Below are positions 44,653 through 53,254 of a DNA stretch of 64,000 nt, piece by piece. The DNA is taken from assembly GCA_048268845.1 (NCBI GenBank), contig JBLWUQ010000006.1, forward strand, positions 124,001 through 188,000. The letters run 5' to 3'. This DNA comes from Muriiphilus sp048268845. GTDB taxonomy: Bacteria > Pseudomonadota > Alphaproteobacteria > Rhodobacterales > Rhodobacteraceae. The notes beneath the pieces are model-generated. The model did not search any database. It saw only the letters and a list, made by a program, of their open reading frames with translations, and had not been told where the DNA came from. Position 1 is the first letter of the stretch. Every line of letters begins with the position of its first letter. Made by a program: the position numbers and the translations under genes.

Positions 44653-45177
44653 TCATCCGGTGCGTTCTCGCCGCCGGACCAGCGTCAGAGGCCGAAAGCC
44701 GGCGATCGTGGGTGCTGCAACCGTGCCGGGAACCGGCAAACCGAAACGCCGTCCGCGAAACGGACTGGCCGATACTGGCACTGGCATCGGTCGACTGAAC
44801 CTCGTCTCCCCCGCGCCTTTCGGCGTGTGGTCCAGAACGTCAGAGATCATCGGTTGCAAGATAGTGCGCCCGACTGCGGCAAGTGTTGACGGAGCCTGAC
44901 CACGCGAGGTCTTTACTACCATGGCGGTCGCCGGAATACAAACTCTCGCTTCCTTGCCGCTCGGCGAGAACACGCCGTATCGGCCGGTATCCTGTTTCGT
45001 CAGCCTCGCCACCGCGATGGTTTTTGCTGCGGGACGACTCCTGACGATGGCGGACCGACAGCCCTGCCCGATGATGACCTCGCCCGGCCGGATCACCCCG
45101 ACGGGCGCGTGCCGCAAGTGCTTCCTGCCCGGTGCAGGACTGTCTATGGCCTTGAGGGCTATGGTGAGCTCCGTCAT
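44653..45177 (-). CDS. Hypothetical protein of about 174 residues
   Basis: ATG 45177 is preceded by AAGGAG at seven bases, the best ribosome-binding site in the region. The first 90 residues (start MTELTIALKAIDSPAPG, then GVIRPGEVIIGQG) look protein-like. The rest is rich in Arg, Pro and Thr, with a codon pattern less like the neighbours. No family recognised, no signal peptide. It could be a decayed or frameshifted gene whose real 3' end is elsewhere. Confidence 0.35.
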   Translation of the reverse strand: MTELTIALKAIDSPAPGRKHLRHAPVGVIRPGEVIIGQGCRSAIVRSRPAAKTIAVARLTKQDTGRYGVFSPSGKEARVCIPATAMVVKTSRGQAPSTLAAVGRTILQPMISDVLDHTPKGAGETRFSRPMPVPVSASPFRGRRFGLPVPGTVAAPTIAGFRPLTLVRRRERTG

Positions 45178-45517
45178 GTGCAGGCTCCTTGCCGTCCATG
45201 TTAGCACCGATTCAACGCGGCCGGCGGGCCAGGGTTCCCGGCTCGGACCGAAAGCCAGGCGATGAGGATATCCACAGAGATCAAAGGCATTGGCGCTGGT
45301 ATGCGCCGGTTCCCGCCCCTGCCCGCCCCCAACTCGGCGGCTTTCCGCCGTCAGCCTGGTCGGGACGGCACCGGACCGGGCATTCGATGCAACGAAAGGT
45401 CGCGGGGGCACTTGGCGGAGGGAATTCGACAAACGGGCCTCTATGGGTTATCGCGTGGACACCGCCGTCATCGACCGGGGCCACGGACCGGCTGGCTGAA
45501 ATCAGACAGGAGGCAAG

Positions 45518-45652
45518 GTGGATGCTGCGACCTGCGCCGGAGCCGAGGTCGGGACTGGCGCCATCATTTTCGTTATGAGTGACTTTCCGACCGTCGCCTA
45601 CTACCTGCCCGAGAAATCCGCCCGTCGGGATCTGATCAATGGAGTTTCCTGA
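45518..45652 (+). CDS. Possible 44-residue leader peptide upstream of the HlyD gene
   Basis: GTG 45518 follows AGGAGG by four bases; ATG 45575 is an alternative internal start for a 25-residue product (MSDFPTVAYYLPEKSARRD). The TGA at 45650 directly abuts the HlyD ATG (TGAATG), giving a coupled arrangement. No homology recognised. It may serve only to bring ribosomes to the transporter genes. Confidence 0.35.
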   Translation: MDAATCAGAEVGTGAIIFVMSDFPTVAYYLPEKSARRDLINGVS

Positions 45653-46660
45653 ATGAAATACCTTCGCCCCGCCGCTTTTGCGGTCGTGGTTCTGGCCGCC
45701 ATCGCCGCGATTGCCTGGTATGTCTGGGATCAGAACGTCAGCGGTCTGCCGGACGGGTTTGCGATGGGAAATGGCCGGCTTGAGGCGGACCAGATCGACA
45801 TTGCCACCCGGATGCCGGGCCGCATCGCGGAAATCCGGGTCAGCGAGGGCGAGCTGGTGCAGGCCGGAGACGTGCTTGCCGTGATGGACACGCGCGAGCT
45901 TGAGGCGCAACTGGCACGGGCCCGGGCCGATGCCGCCCGCGCCGCCAGCCAGGTCGAGGAGGTTCGCGCCCTGATCGAGCTGCGCCGCGCCGAGCAGACC
46001 CAGGCCGAAGACGATTGCGCCCGCGCGATCGAACTCGCGGACCGGGGCGTGAATCCGCAGGTGGTTGTGGATCATCAGAGGATCCGGCTGGCCACGGCCG
46101 TCGCCGCCCTGAACGCAGCGCTTGCGCAGTTGAACAGCGCCCAGCTTGGCGTCGAGGCCGCGAACGCGCTTGTCGCCCAGATCGAAACCCAGGTCGGTGA
46201 TGCCACGCTGATCGCGCCGGTGCTTGGCCGCGTCCTCTATCGTCTTGCCCAACCCGGCGAGGTTCTGGGCGGCGGTGGCAAGGTCATCACGCTGCTGGAT
46301 CTGTCGCAGGTCTATCTCGAGATGTTCCTGCCCGCCGATCAGGCGATGCGCACCGGGCTTGGCGCGGAGGCGCGGATCAGGCTGGACAGTATTCCCTACG
46401 CGGTTCCCGCCTATGTCAGCTTCGTCTCGCCCGAGGCGCAGTTCACGCCGAAACAGGTGGAAACCGCCGACGAGCGCGAAAAGCTGATGTTCCGCGTCAA
46501 GGTGCGCCTGCCCGAGGAACTGGTTGCGGCCAATATCGAACAGGTCAAGACCGGCCTGCGCGGCGTCGCCTTCATCCGGCTTGCGGGGGCCGAGGACCTG
46601 CCCTGGCCCGTCGAGTTCGTCGGCCCGCCGATCCCCGCCGATGCGCTTTCGGGCAACTGA
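45653..46660 (+). CDS. HlyD-family membrane fusion/periplasmic adaptor (YhiI-like)
   Basis: 335 residues, anchored by one N-terminal membrane helix (about 5-24). The biotinyl-lipoyl barrel begins at LEADQIDIATRMPGRIAEIRV; a coiled-coil hairpin (about 80-175, rich in Ala, Arg, Glu) follows; the second half-lipoyl contains DATLIAPVLGRVLYRLAQPGE, then a beta-barrel. GGAG lies eight bases before ATG. It is first of a three-gene export system with the RbbA-like ATPase/permease and ABC-2 permease, a common set with YhiI-RbbA-YhhJ organisation. The exported substrate is unknown. Confidence 0.91.
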   Translation: MKYLRPAAFAVVVLAAIAAIAWYVWDQNVSGLPDGFAMGNGRLEADQIDIATRMPGRIAEIRVSEGELVQAGDVLAVMDTRELEAQLARARADAARAASQVEEVRALIELRRAEQTQAEDDCARAIELADRGVNPQVVVDHQRIRLATAVAALNAALAQLNSAQLGVEAANALVAQIETQVGDATLIAPVLGRVLYRLAQPGEVLGGGGKVITLLDLSQVYLEMFLPADQAMRTGLGAEARIRLDSIPYAVPAYVSFVSPEAQFTPKQVETADEREKLMFRVKVRLPEELVAANIEQVKTGLRGVAFIRLAGAEDLPWPVEFVGPPIPADALSGN

Positions 46661-46663
46661 GCC

Positions 46664-49387
46664 ATGCAGGATACCCCCGTCGCCCAGGTCTTGGCGCTGA
46701 CGCATCGCTACGGCAAGGATCTCGCGCTTGACGATGTGACGCTGGACCTGCCGGCGGGCGGGATGCTGGGCGTGATCGGGCCCGATGGGGTGGGCAAGTC
46801 CACGTTTCTCGGCCTCTTGGCCGGGGTTCGCAAGATCCAGGGCGGAACGGTGACGGTTCTGGGCGGCGACATGACCGACCGGCGCCACCGCGAGGCGGCG
46901 TTTGCCCGCATCGCCTATATGCCGCAGGGTCTGGGCAAGAACCTCTATCAGGATCTCAGCGTTTTCGAGAACCTCGATTTCTTCGGCCGCCTGTTCGGCC
47001 ATGATACTGCCGAGCGGCGGCGGCGGATCGACAGGCTGGCAAAGGCCACCGGGCTCGACCCGTTTCTGGACCGTCCCGCAGGCAAGCTGTCGGGCGGCAT
47101 GAAACAGAAACTCGGCCTGTGCTGTGCGCTGATCCATGACCCGGATTTCCTGATCCTCGACGAGCCGACCACCGGGGTCGACCCGCTGTCGCGCGAGCAG
47201 TTCTGGGACCTGATCGACGACATCCGCGCCGACCGGCCCGGGATGAGCGTGCTGGTCTCGACCGCCTACATGGAGGAGGCCGAGCGGTTCGACTGGCTGG
47301 TGGCGATGGACGACGGGCGGGTTCTGGCCACCGGCACGCCCGACGAGATGCGCCGCCAGAGCGGCAAGGACACGCTGGAGGAGGCGTTCGTGTCGCTGCT
47401 GCCCGAGGACAAGCAACGCAGGACCGCCCCGGTGGAGTTGGCGCCGCTCGAGGATGACGGGACAAGCGCCCCGGTGATTGTCGCCAAGGGTCTGACCAAG
47501 CGGTTCGGCGATTTCACCGCCGTCAATAACGTGAGCTTCGAGATCCGGCGCGGCGAGATATTCGGCTTTCTCGGCTCGAACGGCTGCGGCAAGACCACGG
47601 TGATGAAGATGCTGACCGGGCTATTGCCCCCCACCGAGGGCGAGGCGTGGCTGTTTGGCGAAAAGGCCGATGCGCGCAACATCGAGACGCGCCGGCGCGT
47701 CGGCTTCATGTCGCAGTTCTTCTCGCTCTACGGCGAACTGACGGTGCGCCAGAACCTGAGCCTGCACGCGCGCCTGTTCCAGTTGCCACAACAGACCATC
47801 GCGCCCCGGATCGCCAGGCTGCTTGCTGATTTCGGCCTTGAGCCACATGCGGATGCCCTTGCGCGCGAATTGCCGCTGGGTCTGAAACAGCGACTGTCGC
47901 TGGCCTGCGCGATCATCCATGAACCCGACATGCTGATCCTGGACGAGCCGACCTCGGGCGTCGATCCGGTGGCGCGCGATGAGTTCTGGGACCTGCTGGC
48001 CGATCTGTCGCGCGGCGACAAGGTGACGATCTTCATCTCGACCCACTTCATGAACGAGGGCATGCGCTGCGACCGGATCAGCCTGATGCACGCGGGCGAG
48101 GTGCTGGTCTATGACACGCCGGAAAACCTGGCGACCGAGGGCGGATCGGCGTCGCTGAACGAGACCTTCATCCGCTACATCACCGAGGCGATCGGCGAAC
48201 CCGAAACCCCGCCCGAACCGCTGGCAGGCATCGTGTCCGCGCCGCCGCGGCGGCGTCGCAGCGCCGGCCTGACGCGCCTGCTTGCCGTCAGCCGCCGCGA
48301 GGCACTCGAGGTGATGCGCGACCCGGTCCGCCTGGCCTTCGCGTTCTTCGGCAGCATGCTTCTGATGCTGCTGTTTGCCTATGGCATCTCGATGGACGTC
48401 ACCGGGCTGAAATTCGCCGCCTTCGATCAGGACCGGACGCCCGAGAGCCGCGCCTATCTGGCCAATTTCTCGGGCTCGACCTATTTCGAGGAGGTGCCCG
48501 AAGTCACCAGCGACGATGAGTTGCGCCAACGCATGGTGACGGGTGAAATCATGCTGGCAATCGAGATCCCGGCGGGGTTCGGGCGCGCCGTCACCACCGG
48601 GCGGCCCACGGGCGTCGCGGCATGGATCGACGGAACCGACACCGGGCGCGCGTCCACCATCGAGGGCTATGTGCAGGGCGCGCATGGCACCTTCCTGACG
48701 ACCCGCGCCACGGCGGCCGGGCTGGCGGACATGGTGCAGCCCATCGTCAACATCGAACCTCGATACCGCTACAACCCCGGTTTCAACACGCTGCCGATCA
48801 TGGCCGCAGCGGTGCCCGCGATCCTGTTGATGCTGTTTCCGGCCATCCTGATGGCGGTCAGCATCAGCCGCGAGCGGGAGATCGGCACGATCACCAACTT
48901 CTACGTCACGCCGACCAGCAAGCTCGAATTCCTGCTGGGCAAGCAACTGCCGTATATCGGTATCGGGTTCGTCAACTGGATGGTCCTGACCGCGATGGCG
49001 ATCTTCCTGTTCGGCGTTCCCCTCAAGGGGTCGGTGCTGGCGCTGTCGCTGGGGGCCGTGGTCTATATCGCGGCGGCGACCGGGTTCGGCCTGATCATCG
49101 CCGTGTTCATGCGCAGCCAGGTCGCGGCGGTGTTTACGACTTCGGTGCTGGCGATGATGCCGACGGTGCAGTTTTCCGGCCTGATGCAACCGGTCGCCAC
49201 GCTCGAGGGCGCCGGACGGATCATGGGGCAGATGTGGCCCACCAACTATTTCATGCAGATGAGCATCGGCGCCTTCAACAAGGGGCTCAGTTTTGCGCAG
49301 CTCGGCCCCAACATCCTGATGATCTCGCTGTTCGCACCGGTGTTCGTCGCGCTGGCGGTCCTGTTCATGAAAAAGCAGGAGGGGTGA
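46664..49387 (+). CDS. Fused double-ATPase/ABC-2 permease transporter (RbbA-like)
   Basis: 907 residues. First nucleotide-binding domain about 8-240: Walker A GPDGVGKST (Asp in place of the usual Asn), signature LSGGMKQKLGL, Walker B LILDEPTTGVDP. Second domain about 268-510: GSNGCGKTT, LPLGLKQRLSL (no Ser-Gly-Gly signature) and LILDEPTSGVDP. C-terminal ABC-2 membrane domain from about 535, with one helix near 558-580, a large periplasmic loop, and five helices from 700 onward including SREREIGTITNFYVTP. This is the domain order of E. coli RbbA/YhiH. It is four bases after hlyD and four before the partner permease. Confidence 0.92.
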   Translation: MQDTPVAQVLALTHRYGKDLALDDVTLDLPAGGMLGVIGPDGVGKSTFLGLLAGVRKIQGGTVTVLGGDMTDRRHREAAFARIAYMPQGLGKNLYQDLSVFENLDFFGRLFGHDTAERRRRIDRLAKATGLDPFLDRPAGKLSGGMKQKLGLCCALIHDPDFLILDEPTTGVDPLSREQFWDLIDDIRADRPGMSVLVSTAYMEEAERFDWLVAMDDGRVLATGTPDEMRRQSGKDTLEEAFVSLLPEDKQRRTAPVELAPLEDDGTSAPVIVAKGLTKRFGDFTAVNNVSFEIRRGEIFGFLGSNGCGKTTVMKMLTGLLPPTEGEAWLFGEKADARNIETRRRVGFMSQFFSLYGELTVRQNLSLHARLFQLPQQTIAPRIARLLADFGLEPHADALARELPLGLKQRLSLACAIIHEPDMLILDEPTSGVDPVARDEFWDLLADLSRGDKVTIFISTHFMNEGMRCDRISLMHAGEVLVYDTPENLATEGGSASLNETFIRYITEAIGEPETPPEPLAGIVSAPPRRRRSAGLTRLLAVSRREALEVMRDPVRLAFAFFGSMLLMLLFAYGISMDVTGLKFAAFDQDRTPESRAYLANFSGSTYFEEVPEVTSDDELRQRMVTGEIMLAIEIPAGFGRAVTTGRPTGVAAWIDGTDTGRASTIEGYVQGAHGTFLTTRATAAGLADMVQPIVNIEPRYRYNPGFNTLPIMAAAVPAILLMLFPAILMAVSISREREIGTITNFYVTPTSKLEFLLGKQLPYIGIGFVNWMVLTAMAIFLFGVPLKGSVLALSLGAVVYIAAATGFGLIIAVFMRSQVAAVFTTSVLAMMPTVQFSGLMQPVATLEGAGRIMGQMWPTNYFMQMSIGAFNKGLSFAQLGPNILMISLFAPVFVALAVLFMKKQEG

Positions 49388-49390
49388 GGG

Positions 49391-50512
49391 ATGCGCAGTG
49401 TCGCCAACACGTTCTGGCTGATCATGAAGGAGTTCCGCACGCTCTGGCGCGAAGCCATCCTGCTGTTGCTGGTGTTCTATTCCTTCGGGCCGGGCATCTA
49501 CGTCGAAAGCTCGGGCGCGGGGGACATGCTCAAGAAGGCGTCGGTCACCTTCGTTGACGAGGACCGATCCTCCCTCAGCCGCGCGCTTCAGACCGCGCTG
49601 CTGCCGCCGCGCTATCTGCCGCCGCTCGAGGCCGATGCCGACCAGATCGACCGGATGATGGATTGGGGCGAGACGATCTTCGTCGTCGTGATCCCCGCCG
49701 GGTTCGAGGCAGATGTGCGCGCCGGGCGCACGCCGTCGCTGCAGCTCAATATCGACGCCACCAAGACGGTGGCCGCCGCCGTGGGCACCGGCTATCTGAC
49801 GGCCACCTTCAACGAGGAAATCGCCCGGTTCGCCGCCAACCGCGACATCGTGCCTGCGTCGCCGGTCGAACTGGTGCTGCGCCGGTCGTTCAACCCCGCC
49901 GGCAATACCGTATGGTTGCGGTCGATCTCGTCGCTGTTGAACTGGCTGTCGATGCTGACCATCGTGCTGACCGGCGCCGCGGTCATAAGAGAGCGCGAGC
50001 ACGGCACGATCGAACATCTGCTCCTGATGCCAGTCACGGCAATCGAGATTGCGCTGGCCAAGATACTGGCCAACGGGCTGGTCGTCTTCGGCGCCTTCGT
50101 GTTTTCGCTTTTCATCGTGGTCGAGGGCCTGCTCGACGTGCCCTTTGCGGGGTCCGAAGGGCTGTTTCTGGCGGGAACGGCGGTCTATCTCTTCGCCGCG
50201 GCGTCGATCGGGCTGCTGCTGGGGATCATTGCGCGCACCATGGCGCAATTCGCGCTGCTCTTGTTGCTGGTCATCATGCCGATCATGATCCTGTCGGGCG
50301 GGATGACACCGGTCGAAGGCCAGCCCGACTGGCTGCAGCCCCTCACCTGGCTGCTGCCCTCGCGCCACTTCATGGAGTTCGCCACCGCCATTACCATTCG
50401 CGGCGCCGATTTCAGCATCGTGTGGCCGCAATACCTCTGGACCCTGCTGCTGGGCGCGGCCTTCCTTGCGATCAGCCTGATCCTGTTTCGCCGGTCAGTC
50501 GCCAGAGGGTGA
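49391..50512 (+). CDS. ABC-2 type permease (YhhJ-like)
   Basis: 373 residues. An N-terminal membrane helix at about 22-40, a periplasmic domain to about 175, then five or six membrane helices; VIREREHGTIEHLLLMPVTAIEIALAK is the typical coupling region and PIMILSGGMTPVEGQPDWLQ matches the family C-terminal loop. Partner of the RbbA-like protein. Last gene of the exporter; a regulatory palindrome and a phasin gene follow. Confidence 0.91.
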   Translation: MRSVANTFWLIMKEFRTLWREAILLLLVFYSFGPGIYVESSGAGDMLKKASVTFVDEDRSSLSRALQTALLPPRYLPPLEADADQIDRMMDWGETIFVVVIPAGFEADVRAGRTPSLQLNIDATKTVAAAVGTGYLTATFNEEIARFAANRDIVPASPVELVLRRSFNPAGNTVWLRSISSLLNWLSMLTIVLTGAAVIREREHGTIEHLLLMPVTAIEIALAKILANGLVVFGAFVFSLFIVVEGLLDVPFAGSEGLFLAGTAVYLFAAASIGLLLGIIARTMAQFALLLLLVIMPIMILSGGMTPVEGQPDWLQPLTWLLPSRHFMEFATAITIRGADFSIVWPQYLWTLLLGAAFLAISLILFRRSVARG

Positions 50513-50521
50513 CGCCGGGTG

Positions 50522-50535
50522 TTGACCTAGGTCAG
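50522..50535 (+). promoter_or_regulatory. CRP/FNR-type near-palindrome upstream of the phasin gene
   Basis: TTGAC-CTAG-GTCAG, one base short of a perfect TTGAC-N4-GTCAA palindrome, 66 bases upstream of the phasin ATG and ten after the permease stop. The 5-4-5 layout matches FNR/DNR-family sites. Suggests oxygen or nitric-oxide control of PHA storage. Confidence 0.4.
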
Positions 50536-50601
50536 TGCAACCGGAGGCGGGACCGGGTAGAATGGATGAAACCACATGACTTCCACCGAAAGGACAGCAA
50601 G

Positions 50602-51024
50602 ATGTCTACCCGTGAGAACACCACCGCTGCCGATGAAAACGCGATGGACGCCGCTCAGGTCGTGTTCAGCCTGAATCCGGCCTACTTCGCGCCGCAGGCA
50701 CAGGATCTGCTGACGGCGCAGGAGCGGATTGTGAAGGAGGTCGAGCGGTTCACATCGGCCTGGTTCGAGCGCAGGCATGACGCCATGCGCGCGATGGTCG
50801 AGGCCCGCAGCCGGGCCGCGTTGGAAGGCCCGACCGATCCGGCGAGCGCGATCAAGGAGATTGCCGAGTGGCAGACCCGGTTGATGCAGCAACTGGCCGA
50901 AGACGCCAAGGGCTACGCCGAGATGATGACGCGATGCGCAGGGGCGCTGGCGCAGGGTGAGGTCAGGGCGCCGGATGAAAAAGCCGGCAAGACGAAGAAG
51001 GCCGCGAAATCCGGCAAATCCTGA
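50602..51024 (+). CDS. Phasin family protein (PHA granule-associated)
   Basis: 140 residues, amphipathic helices without a signal peptide. NPAYFAPQAQDLLTAQERIVKEVERF and SRAALEGPTDPASAIKEIAEWQ resemble phasin helices that coat polyhydroxyalkanoate granules; a short Lys/Ala-rich tail (KAGKTKKAAKSGKS) is PhaF-like and could touch DNA. ATG 50602 has AAAGGA upstream. It faces ackA, phaC being the distal gene of that opposite operon, which supports the storage role. Confidence 0.8.
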   Translation: MSTRENTTAADENAMDAAQVVFSLNPAYFAPQAQDLLTAQERIVKEVERFTSAWFERRHDAMRAMVEARSRAALEGPTDPASAIKEIAEWQTRLMQQLAEDAKGYAEMMTRCAGALAQGEVRAPDEKAGKTKKAAKSGKS

Positions 51025-51039
51025 CCGTCTGACCGGCGC

Positions 51040-52269
51040 TCAGGTGCTGCCGGCCCCATCACCGCGCTGATGCGCGACCCCGGAGGTGAGCACCTTCTGG
51101 GCCGCTTGCGCCAGCACCTGCTCCTCGTCGGTGGCGAGCACCAGCACCGGGAACCGGCTTGACGGCGTCGTCAGGCAAGGCCCGCCGGCCCGGTTCGCCG
51201 CTTCATCCAGGTCCGCCCCCAGCCAGGCCAGTTCGCCGATCAGGCGCGCGCGAAGGGCCGGGATGTGTTCGCCCATGCCGCCGGTCAGCACCACGGCGTC
51301 CACGCCGCCCAGGGCCGCCGCCAGCGAGCCGAAACTGCGCCCGCAGCGGTAGACGAAGAAATCCACCGCCTCGGCGGCCTCGGGGCGGTCGCTGGCCAGC
51401 AGGTCGTTCATCTCCCCGCTGATGCCCGACACGCCCAGCAGGCCCGAGCGTTCATAGAGAAGATCGCGCACCGCCTCGGGGCTGTAGCCGCGATCCATGA
51501 TCAGATGCAGCACCACGCCGGGATCGAGCGCGCCGCTGCGCTGGCCCATCGGCACACCGTCGAGCGCGGTCAGCCCCATCGTCGTGGCGATGCTCTGCCC
51601 GTTCCTCATCGCGCACATGCTGACGCCGCGCCCCAGTTGCGCGACGATGACCCGCTTGGCCGCGAGATCGGGATAGGAGCGGCGCAGCGCGCCCGCGATG
51701 TAGTCGTAGGACAACCCGTGAAAGCCATAGCGCAGGATGCCATCGTCGCTCAGCGCGCGGGGCAGACCGAAAATCTGCGCATGGCGCGGTTGCGTGCGGT
51801 GAAATGCCGTGTCGAAACACGCGATCTGCGGGATATCCGGGTAGTGTTCCTTGAGCCGCCGGATCGGGCGCAGGTTGTGCGACTGATGGCTCGGGGCCAG
51901 CGGCTCCAGTTTCTCGAGGCCCGCCAGCACGTCGTCATCCACCAACACCGGCGCCGCATGATCGGCGCCGCCGTGCACGATGCGATGCGAAAAGGCGGCG
52001 ATCCTGCCGATGCCCGTCAGGTCATCCAGACGGGCGAGCATATGCGTCAGGGCTTCGGGATGGGCATTGCCCGCGCTCTCGGGCGCACCCAGATCGGTCT
52101 CCTGTTGCGTGCCGGTGTCGGGATCGCGCTCGGTCAGAACCATGCTGCCGGGCAGGCCGCGAATGTGAAAGCTCCTGATCGGGCGCGGGCCATCCTCGGC
52201 CAGCCGAAAGACGCCGCAGCGCAGGCTCGATGACCCGGCATTGAAGGTCACCAGCAGGGTCTTAGCCAT
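51040..52269 (-). CDS. ackA: Acetate kinase
   Basis: 409 residues. LLVTFNAGSSSLRCGVF (first ATP/acetate signature), FSHRIVHGG (second signature), catalytic FDTAFHRTQPRHA and later SGISGEMNDLL and VLTGGMGEH nucleotide-binding motifs. Converts acetyl phosphate and ADP to acetate and ATP (reversible), working after Pta. ATG 52269 has GGGAG eight bases upstream and overlaps the pta stop by eight bases. Last in phaC-pta-ackA. Confidence 0.95.
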   Translation of the reverse strand: MAKTLLVTFNAGSSSLRCGVFRLAEDGPRPIRSFHIRGLPGSMVLTERDPDTGTQQETDLGAPESAGNAHPEALTHMLARLDDLTGIGRIAAFSHRIVHGGADHAAPVLVDDDVLAGLEKLEPLAPSHQSHNLRPIRRLKEHYPDIPQIACFDTAFHRTQPRHAQIFGLPRALSDDGILRYGFHGLSYDYIAGALRRSYPDLAAKRVIVAQLGRGVSMCAMRNGQSIATTMGLTALDGVPMGQRSGALDPGVVLHLIMDRGYSPEAVRDLLYERSGLLGVSGISGEMNDLLASDRPEAAEAVDFFVYRCGRSFGSLAAALGGVDAVVLTGGMGEHIPALRARLIGELAWLGADLDEAANRAGGPCLTTPSSRFPVLVLATDEEQVLAQAAQKVLTSGVAHQRGDGAGST

Positions 52270-53227
52270 TGAGCTTGCTCCCTGCCCGCTTGGCCGCCAC
52301 GACAAGTCCGACCAAGGCGGCAGAGGCGCAGCGCTGTGCCACCGTGTCGGCCCGGCTGGTCAGGGCAATCGGCACTGCCGCGCCCATCACGATACCGGCC
52401 GTTTCGGCATGGGCCAGATAGTCCAGATCCTTGACCAGGATATTGCCCGAGACCAGATCCGGCACGATCAGGATATCGGCCTGACCCGCGACCTTGGACA
52501 CGATCCCCTTGATCGCCGCGGCCTTTGGCGAGATCGCGAGGTCCATCGCCAGGGGACCATCGACATCGGCCCCCGAAATGGTGCCACGGTCCGCCATCTT
52601 GCTGATCGCGGCGGCGTAGACGGTCGACTCGATCTTTTCGTTGATGTTCTCGGAGGCCGACAGAAGTGCCACCTTCGGGCGCTCGATCCCCAGCGCATGG
52701 GCGAGGTCGATGGCGTTCGAGGTGATATCGCGCAGCGTCATCAGGTCCGGCCGGATGTTGATCGCGGCATCCGACACGAAAAGCAGCCGCGCATAGCTTG
52801 ATACGTCGATCACGAAGACATGGCTGATCCTGCGGCTGGTGCGCATCGCCTTTTCCGAAATGACGGCACTCATCAGGATATTGGTTTTCAAGGCACCCTT
52901 CTTCAGACCGTCGACCTTGCCGGCCACGGCCAGCTCGACGGAAACCTTGGCGGCCTGCTCCGGGGTGTCGGCCGCAACGATCGGGGTCGCGCCCAGATCG
53001 ACGCCCGCCTCCTCGGCCGCCTGCCTGATCTGCGCCTCCGGCCCGACCAGAACCGCCTCGATCAGTCCCCTTGTCTGGCTTTCGATCGCGCCCTTGATGC
53101 TGGGGCCGTCCACCGGGAAGACCACGGCGACGCGAACCGGGCCTGCCTCGCGCGCGAGGAGTTCGAGACGCTCCAGCCGGTCCAGCCGAAAGCCTTCCGG
53201 TATTTGTGCGGTCGCAAATTCATTCAT
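52262..53227 (-). CDS. pta: Phosphate acetyl/butyryl transferase
   Basis: 321 residues, the short single-domain form without the DRTGG region. Moves acetyl (or butyryl) between CoA and phosphate. The catalytic region includes GLKKGALKTNILMSAVIS, the nucleotide/CoA-binding part KVALLSASENINEKIEST, and QADILIVPDLVSGNILVKDL near the C terminus; similar to bifunctional or butyryl members as well as Pta, so the preferred acyl chain is uncertain. GAGAG precedes ATG. Lies between phaC and ackA in one operon. Confidence 0.91.
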   Translation of the reverse strand: MNEFATAQIPEGFRLDRLERLELLAREAGPVRVAVVFPVDGPSIKGAIESQTRGLIEAVLVGPEAQIRQAAEEAGVDLGATPIVAADTPEQAAKVSVELAVAGKVDGLKKGALKTNILMSAVISEKAMRTSRRISHVFVIDVSSYARLLFVSDAAINIRPDLMTLRDITSNAIDLAHALGIERPKVALLSASENINEKIESTVYAAAISKMADRGTISGADVDGPLAMDLAISPKAAAIKGIVSKVAGQADILIVPDLVSGNILVKDLDYLAHAETAGIVMGAAVPIALTSRADTVAQRCASAALVGLVVAAKRAGSKLNG

Positions 53228-53254
53228 GTTGATCTCTCGTGTTCAGGGGACCGG

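Larger units (their letters stand above)
44565..45652. other. About 1.1-kb low-confidence region between ndvB and the HlyD operon
   Basis: Short frames occur on both strands but codon structure is weak. Two candidates are listed separately: a minus-strand frame 44653-45177 with an excellent ribosome-binding site, and a 44-codon plus-strand frame 45518-45652. The rest (about 45180-45515) holds nothing I can name; it must include promoters of the ndvB and hlyD units. Decayed genes are possible. Confidence 0.45.

Noticed and set aside
47621..50431. 936-codon minus-strand frame opposite the RbbA-like genes
   Set aside because: Asp/Arg/His-rich antisense frame with no motif; the plus strand carries clear Walker motifs.
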